A stretch of 42,856 bases of DNA, taken from Paenilisteria portnoyi (lineage in GTDB: Bacteria; Bacillota; Bacilli; Lactobacillales; Listeriaceae). The position numbers and the translations under genes were made by a program. Below the pieces are notes generated by a model that saw only the letters and a list, made by a program, of their open reading frames with translations, was not told the origin of the DNA and ran no database searches. Location of the stretch: contig NZ_JAASTT010000026.1 in assembly GCF_014322795.1 (NCBI RefSeq), forward strand, positions 1 to 42,856, given 5' to 3'. Below are positions 23,909 to 34,210 of the stretch, piece after piece (the stretch's first letter is position 1; each line of letters begins with the position of its first letter).

Positions 23909-24652
23909 TTACATCGTCATGCCGCCATCAACTGCGATCGTCTGTCCCGTCATATAACTTGAAACATCGCTCGCCAAGAATAGCACAGCATTCGCAACAT
24001 CTTCCACCGAACCATATTTACCAAGCGGAATTTGTGCTAACATCGCTTCTTTCGTCGCTTCATCCAGTTCACCCGTCATTTCTGTAGCAATAAAACCTGG
24101 AGCGACCGCATTCACATTAATACCGCGCGTCGCTAATTCACGTGCCGTCGTTTTTGTAAGGCCAATCACACCAGCTTTACTCGCCACATAATTTGCTTGA
24201 CCAGCGTTTCCAATCAAGCCAACAACAGATGTAATATTAATAATTTTACCGTAGCGCTGTTTCATCATCGTACGAGAAACGGCTTTTGTGCAAAGGAAAA
24301 CACCTTTTAGATTCGTATCAATAACCGCATCCCACTCGTCTACTTTCATGCGCATCAGTAGGTTATCGCGCGTAATGCCTGCGTTATTGACTAAAATATC
24401 GATTCGGCCATATTTGTCGACCGCTTCTTTAAATAAGGCTTGTACGTCTTCCTCGACAGCAACATTGGCTTTCATCGCTGCGGCTTCTCCACCAGCTGCC
24501 ACAATCTCACTAACGATTGCTTCTGCGGCTTCTTGAGAACCATTATAATTAAAAAATACCGTCGCGCCTTGTTTGGCTAGTGTCATGACGATTTCGCGAC
24601 CAATTCCGCGTGAACCGCCTGTGACTAGGGCTACTTTTCCTGTTAAAGTCAT
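23909..24652 (-). CDS. fabG: 3-oxoacyl-[ACP] reductase
   Basis: 247 aa, classical short-chain dehydrogenase: NADPH motif TGGSRGIG (residues 11-18), NNAG (89-92), catalytic Ser142, Tyr155 and Lys159 in SxxxxxxxxxxxxYVASK. It reduces 3-oxoacyl-ACP in each elongation round. The ATG overlaps the fabD stop by 4 bp. Member of fapR-plsX-fabD-fabG. Confidence 0.98.
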   Translation of the reverse strand: MTLTGKVALVTGGSRGIGREIVMTLAKQGATVFFNYNGSQEAAEAIVSEIVAAGGEAAAMKANVAVEEDVQALFKEAVDKYGRIDILVNNAGITRDNLLMRMKVDEWDAVIDTNLKGVFLCTKAVSRTMMKQRYGKIINITSVVGLIGNAGQANYVASKAGVIGLTKTTARELATRGINVNAVAPGFIATEMTGELDEATKEAMLAQIPLGKYGSVEDVANAVLFLASDVSSYMTGQTIAVDGGMTM

Positions 24653-25599
24653 TGTTTGGCTGCCTCCTTTAATTGTTCTGCTACTTCTTTGACAGAGGCA
24701 ACATCACCTGCTGCAAGAATCGTTACATCGCGATTAATTTTCTTGATTAGGCCAGAAAGTACTTTTCCTGAACCGATTTCAACAAATGTATCCACGCCTT
24801 GTGCTACGAGATTTGTAATGATATCTTCCCACAAAACAGGTGAATAGATTTGCTGCACTAATTTTTCTGGGATGGCGTTTTTATCCGTGGTTGCTTTTGC
24901 ATCGACGTTATTTACAACTGGAATTGTGCCATCTTGAAAAGTCACTTGGTCTAGTTCGGCTTGGAATTGTTCGGCTGCTGGAACCATTAATTTCGAGTGG
25001 AACGGACCGCTTACCGCAAGAGGTAACACACGTTTAGCACCTGCTTCTTTCGCCTGTTCACCAGCTTTTTCAACGCCTGCTACGGTTCCTGAAATAACGA
25101 TTTGACCTGGGCAATTGAGATTCGCTAACTGCACATCGTCGCCTGCTGTTGTGACAGAATCCGTGATGGCGCCAAGTGTTTCGCGATCTAAGCCTAGCAC
25201 AGCGGCCATCGCGCCTTGACCATTTGGCACGGCTGCTTCCATTAATTTACCGCGACGGTGTACTAAATAAATCGCGTCCTCTGCAGATAAAAATCCACCC
25301 GCAACAAGCGCGCTGTACTCGCCTAAGCTATGCCCGGCAACGAAATCCGCTATTACGCCATATGTTTCCAGCGCCTTTAAAATCGCCACACTCGTCGAAA
25401 CAAGCGCTGGTTGAGCGTTTTCTGATTTTGTTAAAAGTTCCATCGGGCCCTCTGCAATGATATCTGTGATAGCGTAGCCTAATTTAGAGTCAGCAGCTGT
25501 ATAAACGGCTTGCGCTTCTTGATATTCTGCTGCGACATCTTGTCCCATGCCTACCTTTTGCGATCCTTGACCTGGGAATACGAATGCTATTTTACTCAT
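24649..25599 (-). CDS. fabD: Malonyl-CoA:ACP transacylase
   Basis: 316 aa. FPGQGSQ at residues 8-14, active-site Ser91 in GHSLGEYSA, and the later catalytic His in SGPFHSKLM, all intact. It loads malonyl onto ACP. Overlaps plsX by 8 bp and fabG by 4 bp, so the operon is tightly coupled. Confidence 0.98.
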   Translation of the reverse strand: MSKIAFVFPGQGSQKVGMGQDVAAEYQEAQAVYTAADSKLGYAITDIIAEGPMELLTKSENAQPALVSTSVAILKALETYGVIADFVAGHSLGEYSALVAGGFLSAEDAIYLVHRRGKLMEAAVPNGQGAMAAVLGLDRETLGAITDSVTTAGDDVQLANLNCPGQIVISGTVAGVEKAGEQAKEAGAKRVLPLAVSGPFHSKLMVPAAEQFQAELDQVTFQDGTIPVVNNVDAKATTDKNAIPEKLVQQIYSPVLWEDIITNLVAQGVDTFVEIGSGKVLSGLIKKINRDVTILAAGDVASVKEVAEQLKEAAKQ

Positions 25600-26629
25600 C
25601 TTTCGTGCCTCCTTGATTTGCTTTATCTTGCTCTGCTTTTAAGTGACCGCTCGCCACTTCGGTAACAATGGTTTCGACAACTTGTTTTTGAACCATATCA
25701 CGCGCTTGGCGAATCGTTGAAAAAATCGCTCTGGCGTTCGATGATCCGTGTGCTTTAATGACAGGCGCTTGAACGCCGAATAAGCAGGCGCCACCGTATT
25801 CACTATAGTCCATTTTCGCTTTTAGTTCCGTCAAATCTTTTTTCAAGAACGATGCAGCGATTTTATTTTTGAAGCCGTTTAGTAGGCTCATTTTCATAAG
25901 GCTGAAAAAGGCACCGGCTGTTCCTTCGATCGATTTCAAAACCATGTTGCCTGTGAAGCCGTCTGTTACGATGACATCCGCGACATCCATCATAATATCT
26001 CGTGCTTCTACATTGCCGACAAAATTGTACGCTTCTTGATTATTCATCAGTTCAAAAGCGCGTTTCGTCAAATCGTTTCCTTTTGTTTCCTCGGTTCCAA
26101 TGTTAAGCAAGGCTACGCGTGGACGCTCGATTTTGCGAACTTTCTCTGCGTAAACTGAGCCCATTAGACCAAACTGTAAAAGATGTTCGGGTTTTGCTTC
26201 GGAATTCGCGCCTAAATCAAGCATAACAAAGCCTTTTCCGGTAACGGTTGGCAATGTTGGTGCTAAGGCTGGACGATCGATTCCTTTTATGCGGCCAATC
26301 ACGAACAAGCCAGTTGCCATTAAAGCTCCTGTGTTCCCCGCAGAAATACAGGCATCCGCTTCGCCATCTTTCACGGCTTGTGCGGCTAGAACCATCGACG
26401 CTTTCTTTTTACGTTTCACAGCACGGACCGGTTCATCATCACTTTCGATTTTTTCGTCCGTATGTATGACTTGGATACGCGTTTTATCAGCCAAATATTC
26501 ATTGATTTTCACTTCATCACCAAAAAGGAGGAACTCTACATCTTTGTATTGTGCGGCGGCTTTCATGACACCCAGCACAATTTCTTTAGGCGCATTATCG
26601 CCGCCCATGGCATCTATTGCAATTTTCAT
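25592..26629 (-). CDS. plsX: Phosphate acyltransferase PlsX
   Basis: 345 aa. N-terminal [18 protein letters not shown] and later [57 protein letters not shown] and [14 protein letters not shown] mark PlsX, which turns acyl-ACP into acyl-phosphate for PlsY. Overlaps fapR by 4 bp. The C-terminal tail after residue ~330 is charged and variable. Confidence 0.98.
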   Translation of the reverse strand: MKIAIDAMGGDNAPKEIVLGVMKAAAQYKDVEFLLFGDEVKINEYLADKTRIQVIHTDEKIESDDEPVRAVKRKKKASMVLAAQAVKDGEADACISAGNTGALMATGLFVIGRIKGIDRPALAPTLPTVTGKGFVMLDLGANSEAKPEHLLQFGLMGSVYAEKVRKIERPRVALLNIGTEETKGNDLTKRAFELMNNQEAYNFVGNVEARDIMMDVADVIVTDGFTGNMVLKSIEGTAGAFFSLMKMSLLNGFKNKIAASFLKKDLTELKAKMDYSEYGGACLFGVQAPVIKAHGSSNARAIFSTIRQARDMVQKQVVETIVTEVASGHLKAEQDKANQGGTKDE

Positions 26630-27210
26630 TTCACGTCACTCCTTTTTTCTGTTGTATGGTACATCTCGAATTTTCCTTTTAAAACCAGTTCGTCCCCGAC
26701 ATAGCTGTTGACATCCACAATCGTGATTGACTTACTATCGCGATCATCACGCACTTTCGCCTTCGCAATCACGCGCTCCCCTTCTTTTACAGAATGAATA
26801 AATCGGACGGTTGCCTGCGTTGTCAGGGCTAAATCGTTCGGGATAATAGCCGTTGCAAGCGAGTTAGCTTGGGCGAACAAATGATGTCCGCGGGCAATTT
26901 TATTTCTTTTGAAAACATGTTCTGGACCTACTTCAAAAATCGAAATAGCGCCTTTATTTAATTCAATGTCAATGATTTCGCCGATAATTTCTTCGATTGG
27001 AAGGGAGCGAACGGCATCTGTGTAGTTTTCGGAAGCCACATGTTTAATTCGTTCGCGAAGCTCTGGAATCGCGAGTGCAACCCGGTCTAGTCGAACCGTC
27101 TGCACACTGACTTGAAACTTTTCGGCCAGTTGTTCATCCGTGATAAATGGATTATCTTCAATCGCTTGGGCCAGCCTCGCTTGTCTTTCTTTTTTCGGAT
27201 ATTTTTTCAT
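26626..27210 (-). CDS. fapR: Fatty acid/phospholipid regulator FapR
   Basis: 194 aa. N-terminal DeoR-like HTH ([38 protein letters not shown]) and C-terminal hot-dog domain that binds malonyl-CoA ([48 protein letters not shown]). Malonyl-CoA releases it from DNA, so lipid genes respond to precursor supply. GAGGAGGG lies 7 nt before ATG 27210. Its own operator is at 27240-27256, implying autoregulation. Confidence 0.97.
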   Translation of the reverse strand: MKKYPKKERQARLAQAIEDNPFITDEQLAEKFQVSVQTVRLDRVALAIPELRERIKHVASENYTDAVRSLPIEEIIGEIIDIELNKGAISIFEVGPEHVFKRNKIARGHHLFAQANSLATAIIPNDLALTTQATVRFIHSVKEGERVIAKAKVRDDRDSKSITIVDVNSYVGDELVLKGKFEMYHTTEKRSDVK

Positions 27211-27239
27211 CTGCGTTCCCTCCTCTTCTTCTTTGAAAT

Positions 27240-27256
27240 TTAATACCAGATACTAA
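27240..27256 (-). promoter_or_regulatory. FapR operator
   Basis: TTAGTATCTGGTATTAA on the minus strand matches 15 of 17 positions of the FapR consensus TTAGTACCTGGTACTAA and keeps its dyad. It covers the predicted transcription start, 4 bp downstream of the -10. Confidence 0.85.
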
Positions 27257-27260
27257 GAGT

Positions 27261-27289
27261 AATATATAAAAAATGCTCCCAACATGCAA
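27261..27289 (-). promoter_or_regulatory. Promoter of fapR-plsX-fabD-fabG
   Basis: TTGCAT (27284-27289) and TATATT (27261-27266) on the minus strand with a 17-bp spacer; expected start inside the FapR box. Confidence 0.7.
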
Positions 27290-27316
27290 GTTATAAGGCT
27301 AGGTGGAGTTCGGCAA

Positions 27317-29365
27317 TCAGTCTAATTTCTGCTCGCCGAACACGCCGTTTGCCTCAAAAAAGTCGCGTAATGGAGCGTATTCTGATTGTTCTAAAAAGCC
27401 CTCATGATAGATGATTTCGACGGCATCTTGGCGAGCAATTTCTAAAACTCGGTAGTCATGCACCATATCGGCGACTTTGAATTCTGGGATACCGCTTTGC
27501 TTTTTACCGAAGAAATCGCCAGGACCACGGAGTTCTAAATCACGTTCACTGACAACAAAGCCATCGTTTGTTTCGGTCATGATGGTCATCCGTTCTTTGC
27601 CGACTTCCGTTTTTGGATCAGCGATAAGGACACAGAAGGATTGCTCCGCGCCACGCCCAACGCGCCCTCGAAGTTGGTGAAGTTGCGCGAGACCAAAGCG
27701 GTCGGCGTCATAAATAACCATCATCGTTGCGTTTGGAACGTTAACACCGACTTCGACAACCGTCGTGGATACGAGACAATCGATTTTGTGATCGTTGAAG
27801 TCTCGCATAATTTGATCTTTTTCTACTGATGGAAGTTTGCCGTGCATCAAGCCCGCGGAATGCTTGCCTTGCCATTTGCCATTTAGAATATTATACACAT
27901 CGATGGCATTTTGGACGTCTAGTTTTTCGGATTCTTCGATAAGTGGGCAGATCACGTAAGCTTGACGCCCTTTCGTGATTTCCTGTTCGATGAAACCAAT
28001 GACGCGCTCGAGCATTTGATGTTTTACCCAATAGGTCTCGATTTGCTTCCGACCAGCTGGTAATTCGTCGATGACCGACACGTCCATTTCGCCAAAAGCA
28101 GTGATGGCAAGCGTTCGTGGGATTGGTGTCGCCGTCATGAATAGAACATCCGGAAACTCTCCTTTTTCGCGTAAAACCCGCCGCTGTTCCACGCCGAATC
28201 GATGTTGCTCATCCGTGATAACAAGTCCTAGCTTCTTAAAAATAACCTCGTCTTGAATGAGGGCATGCGTGCCGACAAGAACATCGATTTCTCCGGCTTC
28301 CAGCAACGCCAACATTTCGCGTCGCCGCTTTCCTTTGACACTACTCGTTAGGAGTCCAACGGTCACATCGAAGGGTTGCAATAAATCGACTAACGAATTC
28401 GCGTGCTGCTCTGCCAAAATCTCCGTCGGGACCATGAGTGCGCCTTGAAAACCACTTTTTGCCGCAGCGTACAGTGCGATCGAGGCCACGACGGTTTTTC
28501 CTGATCCTACGTCCCCTTGAAGCAAGCGATTCATATGGAAATGCGATTTCATGTCACCACATATTTCGTTGACCACTCGTTTTTGCGCGCCTGTAAGCGG
28601 GAATGGCAAGCTCTCAATATAATGACGCAGATCATTGACATCATAATCAATCGACACCCCGCCAGACCGTTCCCGTTCAATTTTGCGGAATAGCTGCATT
28701 TTCAATTGGAACAACAGGAATTCTTCGTAAACCATCCGACGCCGCGCCTGTTTAAGCTCTTCCGGACTTTTTGGAAAATGTAAAAATTGAACTGCTTCCT
28801 GCCTGGAAATCAGTTGGTATTTTTGCAACCATTTTTCAGGTAAAATTTCAATAATCAAATCCCCATATGCGTCAAAAGCTGCTATCGTAAATTTCAGCAA
28901 CGTTTTATTGCGAATCGTACCTTTTAGCCTGTAAACCCCTTCTAGCGCTTCTTCCGAGGTTTGGTGTCCCAGCTTATATTTACTCGCCGTAATTTGCGCG
29001 CGACCTTTATCCCATTTTCCCGAGACCGTTACAGCATCGCCAACCGCCAGCTTTCCTTTTATGTACGGCTGATTGAAAAAATCGATTTTCACGACTTGAT
29101 GCCCTGATGCAACGCGAAAAGACAGCTTCGATTTTTTCCTTCCGTAGTAGGCGAGAGTAGGCTCGGTAAGGACTTCTCCTTGTACCGTCACCCGCTCCTC
29201 ATGCGCCACTTCGGACAAATCCCGCAACCGATAATCCTCATACCGATACGGGAAATTGAAAAGTAAATCAGCTACTGTCTCTATATCCAATTCTTTTAAC
29301 GTTTTTGCTGTTTCAGCGCCGACTCCTTTTACGTCCGTCACTGGAATATCATTCAGATTCTTCAC
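27317..29365 (-). CDS. recG: ATP-dependent DNA helicase RecG
   Basis: 682 aa from GTG 29365 (VKNLNDIPVTDVKGVGAETA), which matches family starts; a TTG 24 nt earlier has no ribosome site. Wedge/OB domain (about 60-160), then superfamily 2 motor motifs: LLQGDVGSGKTVVASIA, VPTEILAEQH, TDEQHRFGVEQR, MTATPIPRTLAI, STTVVEVGVNVPNA and LHQLRGRVGRG. RecG regresses stalled replication forks. It starts inside the sdaAA gene (17-bp overlap), an arrangement seen in related genomes. Confidence 0.96.
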   Translation of the reverse strand: MKNLNDIPVTDVKGVGAETAKTLKELDIETVADLLFNFPYRYEDYRLRDLSEVAHEERVTVQGEVLTEPTLAYYGRKKSKLSFRVASGHQVVKIDFFNQPYIKGKLAVGDAVTVSGKWDKGRAQITASKYKLGHQTSEEALEGVYRLKGTIRNKTLLKFTIAAFDAYGDLIIEILPEKWLQKYQLISRQEAVQFLHFPKSPEELKQARRRMVYEEFLLFQLKMQLFRKIERERSGGVSIDYDVNDLRHYIESLPFPLTGAQKRVVNEICGDMKSHFHMNRLLQGDVGSGKTVVASIALYAAAKSGFQGALMVPTEILAEQHANSLVDLLQPFDVTVGLLTSSVKGKRRREMLALLEAGEIDVLVGTHALIQDEVIFKKLGLVITDEQHRFGVEQRRVLREKGEFPDVLFMTATPIPRTLAITAFGEMDVSVIDELPAGRKQIETYWVKHQMLERVIGFIEQEITKGRQAYVICPLIEESEKLDVQNAIDVYNILNGKWQGKHSAGLMHGKLPSVEKDQIMRDFNDHKIDCLVSTTVVEVGVNVPNATMMVIYDADRFGLAQLHQLRGRVGRGAEQSFCVLIADPKTEVGKERMTIMTETNDGFVVSERDLELRGPGDFFGKKQSGIPEFKVADMVHDYRVLEIARQDAVEIIYHEGFLEQSEYAPLRDFFEANGVFGEQKLD

Positions 29366-30248
29366 GTTCCTCTTGCGGCGACAAACCAAAGATCTTTCTT
29401 TGTACTGCCCTACCAGTAGGTGTTGCCGCTAGACCTCCTTCGCCGGTTTCACGTAACGAACTCGGCATTTGTAGCCCAACACGGTACATTGCCTCAATCA
29501 CTTCGTCACATGGAATTCTACTTTTGATACCCGCTAATGCCATATCCGCTGAAATCATCGCCTGTGAAGCTCCTAGCGCGTTACGTTTCACACACGGCAC
29601 CTCCACAAGACCAGCCACAGGATCACAAACAAGTCCTAACATATTTTTCATCGTCATCGCCATTGCTTCGGCCGATTGTTCGGGAGTCCCACCTGCAGCT
29701 TCCACAATCGCCGCCGACGCCATCGCACTCGCCGACCCAATTTCCGCCTGACAACCACCTGCAGCACCAGAAACAAACGCCTTATTCGCCACGACAAATC
29801 CGAATGCCCCAGCTGTAAAAAGGAAACGCAGCATATCGTCACGTGACATGTTCAAGCGATCCTTCACCGCATAGAGCACACCAGGAACAACGCCAGCACT
29901 ACCAGCAGTCGGTGTCGCACAAATCACGCCCATCGCAGCATTGACCTCATTTGTTGCGATCGCTTTAGCAACCGCATCTAAAATCGTCTCACCAGACAAC
30001 ATATTCCCTTTTGCAATATATTCGCGCATCAGAACCGCATCGCCACCAGTTAAACCAGTCGTCGATTCCACGCCCTCTTCCCCGCGAACAATCGCCTCTT
30101 CCATCACTGTCAAATTACGATCCATCACTTCTAAAATCGTTTCACGCGTGTTATTCGTAACATCCATTTCGCGTTCGATCATGATTTCCGAAATTGGTTT
30201 ATTGTCGCGATTTGCAATATCTATAAGTTCTGCCACTGAGTGGAACAT
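29349..30248 (-). CDS. sdaAA: L-serine dehydratase, alpha subunit
   Basis: 299 aa. Iron-sulfur-type serine dehydratase catalytic chain: GVICATPTAGSAGVVPGVL, FVSGAAGGCQAEIGSASAM, LGLVCDPVAGLVEVPCVKRN and PSSLRETGEGGLAATPTG, with conserved cysteines expected to bind the 4Fe-4S cluster. Converts L-serine to pyruvate and ammonia with the beta chain encoded just upstream. GAGGAGG 7 nt before ATG. Confidence 0.96.
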   Translation of the reverse strand: MFHSVAELIDIANRDNKPISEIMIEREMDVTNNTRETILEVMDRNLTVMEEAIVRGEEGVESTTGLTGGDAVLMREYIAKGNMLSGETILDAVAKAIATNEVNAAMGVICATPTAGSAGVVPGVLYAVKDRLNMSRDDMLRFLFTAGAFGFVVANKAFVSGAAGGCQAEIGSASAMASAAIVEAAGGTPEQSAEAMAMTMKNMLGLVCDPVAGLVEVPCVKRNALGASQAMISADMALAGIKSRIPCDEVIEAMYRVGLQMPSSLRETGEGGLAATPTGRAVQRKIFGLSPQEEREESE

Positions 30249-30284
30249 TTTTTAACCTCCTCTGCTCTAATTTTCTAAAATATC

Positions 30285-30947
30285 CTATAAAACGAAACTA
30301 GCCACCTGATACATATCCTGTAACTCCTTAATCTCATCTAAAACAACTTGGTCAACAAGCTGGTCGACCTCAAGCACCATCAAAGCCTCGTCACCCTTCA
30401 CTTTTCTGGAAACTTTCATTTGACCGATATTAATTTCATGCTTGGCAAAAACTCCAGAAACCGCAGCAATGGCACCGAACCTATCTTTATGTAACACTAA
30501 AACAGCCGGTGACATCCCGGTAAATTCCAGTTCAAACTCATTCAAGCGTACAATCTCGACTTTCCCGCCGCCGATCGAGGCCCCGACAAGAGTCATTTGT
30601 TGCATACCATTTTTCAGCACTAATTTTACAGTATTGGGGTGAGCCGCTTCCTCGCGTTCCTCGATGAAATTAATATGCATGCCCCACTCTTCAGCCAGTT
30701 TAATCGCATCCGGCATCCGCTCATCATCCGTTTCGAACCCAAGCAAACCACCAATCAGCGCCACATCCGTCCCATGCCCTTTATACGTCTTCGCAAAAGA
30801 CCCATACAAATGAATATCCACCTGCATCGGCATTTCATTAAACACACTCCGAGCCACCGCACCAATCCGACAAGCCCCCGCCGTATGCGAACTCGAAGGC
30901 CCAATCATCACCGGCCCAATAATATCAAACACACTATTAAATTTCAT
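30285..30947 (-). CDS. sdaAB: L-serine dehydratase, beta subunit
   Basis: 220 aa. N-terminal SDH-beta domain (SVFDIIGPVMIGPSSSHTAGACRIG, HGTDVALIGGLLGF) and C-terminal ACT domain (about 145-215: RFGAIAAVSGVFAKHEINIG, QMKVSRKVKGDEALMVLEVD). A TGTTATAAT extended -10 stands about 40 nt upstream of the ATG. First gene of sdaAB-sdaAA-recG; no terminator is evident between these genes. Confidence 0.96.
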   Translation of the reverse strand: MKFNSVFDIIGPVMIGPSSSHTAGACRIGAVARSVFNEMPMQVDIHLYGSFAKTYKGHGTDVALIGGLLGFETDDERMPDAIKLAEEWGMHINFIEEREEAAHPNTVKLVLKNGMQQMTLVGASIGGGKVEIVRLNEFELEFTGMSPAVLVLHKDRFGAIAAVSGVFAKHEINIGQMKVSRKVKGDEALMVLEVDQLVDQVVLDEIKELQDMYQVASFVL

Positions 30948-31019
30948 CCCACATCACCCCTTCATAATTATTATAACAACGATCTAACTACAAACACGCC
31001 GTAGGTTACCAAGCCGAGA

Positions 31020-31205
31020 GAGGCGCGGCAAATGCTTAGTTTCTAGGCAAAGCCGAGCACCGAAGCGGAGCGTACGACTGTACATTGACTGAAAACAGGG
31101 AGGGAGTCTTATCCCCGACCATGTGAGAAGTTATGCGAAGCGTACGCGTAGAAGAGCACCGTAGCACAGGTTTTAACGACGAAAATGAGCGTTTGCCGCG
31201 TCGCT
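31020..31205 (-). repeat. Palindromic intergenic element behind yloV (element P2)
   Basis: It shares with P1 (23779-23902) the core CTAGGCAAAGCCGAGCACCG, AAGCGGAGCGTAC, GCACAGG and TTTTAACGACGAA. Its ends, CGCGGCAAATGC (31024-31035) and GCGTTTGCCGCG (31189-31200), pair with each other but differ from those of P1. About 60 bp of extra sequence interrupts the central hairpin. It starts 6 nt after the yloV stop. Confidence 0.75.
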
Positions 31206-31211
31206 GAGTGA

Positions 31212-32870
31212 CTATTCGACGGAGAAGATGTATGGATAAACTGGCTGCCCACCCGAGTGAATCTCAAACTCGATTTCAGGAAATTGATTCGACACAAGCT
31301 CCGCGACTTTTTCAGCATCTGCTTCTGTCACGTCTTCCCCATAAAGCAATGTCACAATTTCACTATACTCATCGACCATCTCAGAAAGTGTTGCGACCGT
31401 TGCTGCCTCAAGACTTGGATGACATACTTTAATATCGCCTTCTACAATCCCGATATAATCATCTTTCTTAATCGCCACACCGTCCACCGTCGTATCACGA
31501 ACCGCTGTCGTCACTTGCCCACTTGCGATATCTTGAATAGCAGCAATCATCTCATTCGCATTATCCTCAAATGTGAAATCTGCTTGGAAAACAAGCAATG
31601 CCGCTAAACCTTGTGGAATCGTTTTCGTCGGAATAATTTTGACCTTATCTTCGCCTAAAATAAGCGCGGCTTGATCTGCGGCCATTTGGATGTTCTTATT
31701 ATTCGGCAACACAAAAACTTGCTCGGCATTTGCTGATTCAATCGCCTTCACAATATCTTCGGTACTTGGATTCATCGTTTGACCACCAGAAAGAACAACG
31801 GTAGCACCAACACTTTCAAATAAGCGCTTCATGCCATCTCCAACTGAGACCGTTACAATGCCGTAAGCTGCTTTTTCAGATGCTTCTACTGGCGTATCTT
31901 TCACGACTTCGCGATGCTGTTCTCGCATATTATCGACTTTCATTTTGATTAGGCTACCGTATTGCTGACCATAATTGAAAACATTTCCCGGATACTCTGT
32001 ATGAACATGGACTTTTGCTACTTCATCATCTGCAACAACAAGCAGGGAATCGCCCATTTCCGAAAGATCAGCGCGGAATTTCTCTTCATCAAATTTCTTT
32101 TGTCCCGGTTTATTTTCATTGATTTGCACCATGATTTCTGTACAATAACCGTAAACGATTTCTTCCGTTGACATGACGTCCTGCACATGGCGATGGTGTT
32201 CGGCGTTAATTAACTCCCCCATCGAAGCCGTGTAGTTCGTGATGCCGTCTTCATTGCCTGTTAAAGCCGCGTAAAATCCTTCATAAATAATGATAAGGCC
32301 TTGCCCACCACTATCCACGACGCCAACTTCTTTTAAAACTGGCAACATTTCTTGCGTTTTGGCGAGTACAATTCTACCTTTTTCAAGGATTTGTTGCATC
32401 ACGAATTCGATATCATCCGATTCATTGGCCGCGATAACACCCGCTTTGGCTGCTTCACGAGCCACCGTCAAAATCGTGCCCTCGACTGGTTTCATTACTG
32501 CTTTGTAAGCCGTGTCCACACCAGCCGTGAAAGCCGCTGCCAATTCTTTCGTGTTTAATTCGGTTTTACCTTCGATAGATTTTGAAAAACCACGGAAAAG
32601 TTGGGATAAAATAACACCTGAATTACCGCGCGCTCCCATTAGAAGTCCTTTTGCTAAACTGCTTCCTACCGCGCCCACCGTGCTCATGCTATTTCGACTA
32701 ACCTCTTGCGCACCGCTTGTCATAGAAAGATTCATATTGGTCCCTGTGTCTCCATCTGGAACTGGGAAGACATTCAAAGAATCTACGAAATCTGCGTTCT
32801 TTGCTAAATTTTCTGATCCAGCTGCAATCATTGCCGCTAATTTTTCTCCATTCAACTGATACACACTCAC
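31212..32870 (-). CDS. yloV: YloV/FakA-like DAK domain protein (fatty acid kinase ATPase subunit)
   Basis: 552 aa. DhaL-like ATP-binding N-terminal domain with FPVPDGDTGTNMNLSM and MGARGNSGVILSQLFRGF, a middle domain with VVDSGGQGLIIIYEGF, and a C-terminal DegV/FakB-like half (IVTVSVGDGMKRLF, LPNNKNIQMAADQAA). In staphylococci FakA phosphorylates fatty acids bound to FakB; this homologue probably does the same. It follows yloU by 16 nt, the conserved pair. Confidence 0.93.
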   Translation of the reverse strand: MSVYQLNGEKLAAMIAAGSENLAKNADFVDSLNVFPVPDGDTGTNMNLSMTSGAQEVSRNSMSTVGAVGSSLAKGLLMGARGNSGVILSQLFRGFSKSIEGKTELNTKELAAAFTAGVDTAYKAVMKPVEGTILTVAREAAKAGVIAANESDDIEFVMQQILEKGRIVLAKTQEMLPVLKEVGVVDSGGQGLIIIYEGFYAALTGNEDGITNYTASMGELINAEHHRHVQDVMSTEEIVYGYCTEIMVQINENKPGQKKFDEEKFRADLSEMGDSLLVVADDEVAKVHVHTEYPGNVFNYGQQYGSLIKMKVDNMREQHREVVKDTPVEASEKAAYGIVTVSVGDGMKRLFESVGATVVLSGGQTMNPSTEDIVKAIESANAEQVFVLPNNKNIQMAADQAALILGEDKVKIIPTKTIPQGLAALLVFQADFTFEDNANEMIAAIQDIASGQVTTAVRDTTVDGVAIKKDDYIGIVEGDIKVCHPSLEAATVATLSEMVDEYSEIVTLLYGEDVTEADAEKVAELVSNQFPEIEFEIHSGGQPVYPYIFSVE

Positions 32871-32886
32871 GATTACGTATCCTCCC

Positions 32887-33252
32887 TTATGCTTCGTTCG
32901 TCACACGGACACCCTGGACATAGATATTCACAGAATCAACTGTGATGCCCAACGTTTTTTCTAATGTATACTTCACGCGCTCTTGTACGTTATGAGCCAC
33001 TTCCGAAATCTTGGTACCGAAACCAACAATAATATACATATCAATATTTAAACCGTCATCCTCTTGACGAACAATAACACCTTTCGTATAGTTTTCACGA
33101 CGCAAAATATCAGTCAAGCCATCACGAATTTGATGCTGACTTGCCATTCCTACGATTCCGAAATTTTCCTCTGCCGCACCCCCAGCAAGCGTTGCGATCA
33201 CATCCGTTGTGATATCAATTTTGCCGAGTTTTGTTTCCATTTCAATTGTCAT
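32887..33252 (-). CDS. yloU: Asp23/Gls24 family envelope stress protein YloU
   Basis: 121 aa with the Asp23 pattern: GKIDITTDVIATLAGGAAEENFG, VGMAS, KGVIVRQEDDGLNIDMYIIVGFG, EVAHNVQERVKYTLEKTLG and VDSVNIYVQGV. No membrane segment. AAGGAGG lies 10 nt before ATG 33252. Upstream, 33260-33400 carries no clear promoter; TTTTTAAGTATTGATAGC is the most promoter-like stretch. Confidence 0.92.
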   Translation of the reverse strand: MTIEMETKLGKIDITTDVIATLAGGAAEENFGIVGMASQHQIRDGLTDILRRENYTKGVIVRQEDDGLNIDMYIIVGFGTKISEVAHNVQERVKYTLEKTLGITVDSVNIYVQGVRVTNEA

Positions 33253-33419
33253 CTTTATAGTTCCTCCTTATTGTTAAGTAGGTTTTTGTGAAAGAAGCCG
33301 ATTTCGTGCCTGCGCTTCTTGCTATCAATACTTAAAAATCACACTAACATTCCTGTTCCATTCTATTCTACTATAATTAATGGGGGTTGGGAAGGAGTTT
33401 GTTGTTGAGAATCTTATGA

Positions 33420-34135
33420 AACTCCCTTGCTGAATTAGATTGTCAATATACATGTGAGCGTAGCGAGCAGGTAATCCATCAGTGGCTTTTAGACGCTGAA
33501 CTAGCACGATTGCTAAATTAGTATACGGCTGAAAACTCAGAGGAATGGTAGCGTAGTGAGCATTTGTTCCATGTACTTGCCGCCAATCCTTACTTTCTCT
33601 TGAAAATCTTCTCGCCCTAATTTATGCGTGATGCAAAAAAAGCAAGGACTACTCCTGTCATAGCTTATATCATGTTCTGCGTTCGTTTGTAGGCTTCTTC
33701 ACGCTCGGGCTAGCTTTGTTGAGATTCTTGAAAAGCGTCGTTTGCTTTTTTAGGACCTCAATATGCAGTGGAATGCAATGAAACTGCCTTCCTTTAAGCA
33801 GCCTCTCGGAATTTTCGTGGCCTCCGCAAAAACCAAGAGCGGGTTTTCACTGCGCCCCCTAACAAATAAAGAGGCCACTCCTGGTGTAGCGTTAATCATA
33901 CCTCATGTTCGTTTGGCGACTACTTCGCGATTTGGCTAGCTTCAGAAGCCAGATCCTCGAAAACTTCTCGCCCTCCATAAAAATCAAGAGCTACTCCTGG
34001 TATCGTGTACATCACGTTCTGCGTTCGTTTGCGACGCTTTTACGCTCTGGCTAGCTTCAACAGCCAGCCTCTCGGAATTTTCGTGGCCTCCGCAAAAACC
34101 AAGGGCGGGTTTTCACTGCGCCCCCTAACAAATTC
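33420..34135 (-). repeat. Gene-free region filled with composite repeats (copy C)
   Basis: In minus-strand orientation relative to copies A and B it holds module epsilon (about 33446-33490, AGCGAGCAGGTAATCCAT), delta twice (TTCTGCGTTCGTTTG near 33675 and 34015), beta (33751-33792) and alpha twice (33799-33863 and 34050-34130). A degenerate GGCTAGCTTC hairpin piece is near 33945. No credible gene lies in it. Confidence 0.85.
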
Positions 34136-34210
34136 TGTCGAGGCTAACGGGCTGTTTCCGCTTTTCATGGTGTCAAGTAAAAATTCTTTGCAGGTTTTTC
34201 GCTTAAGAGG

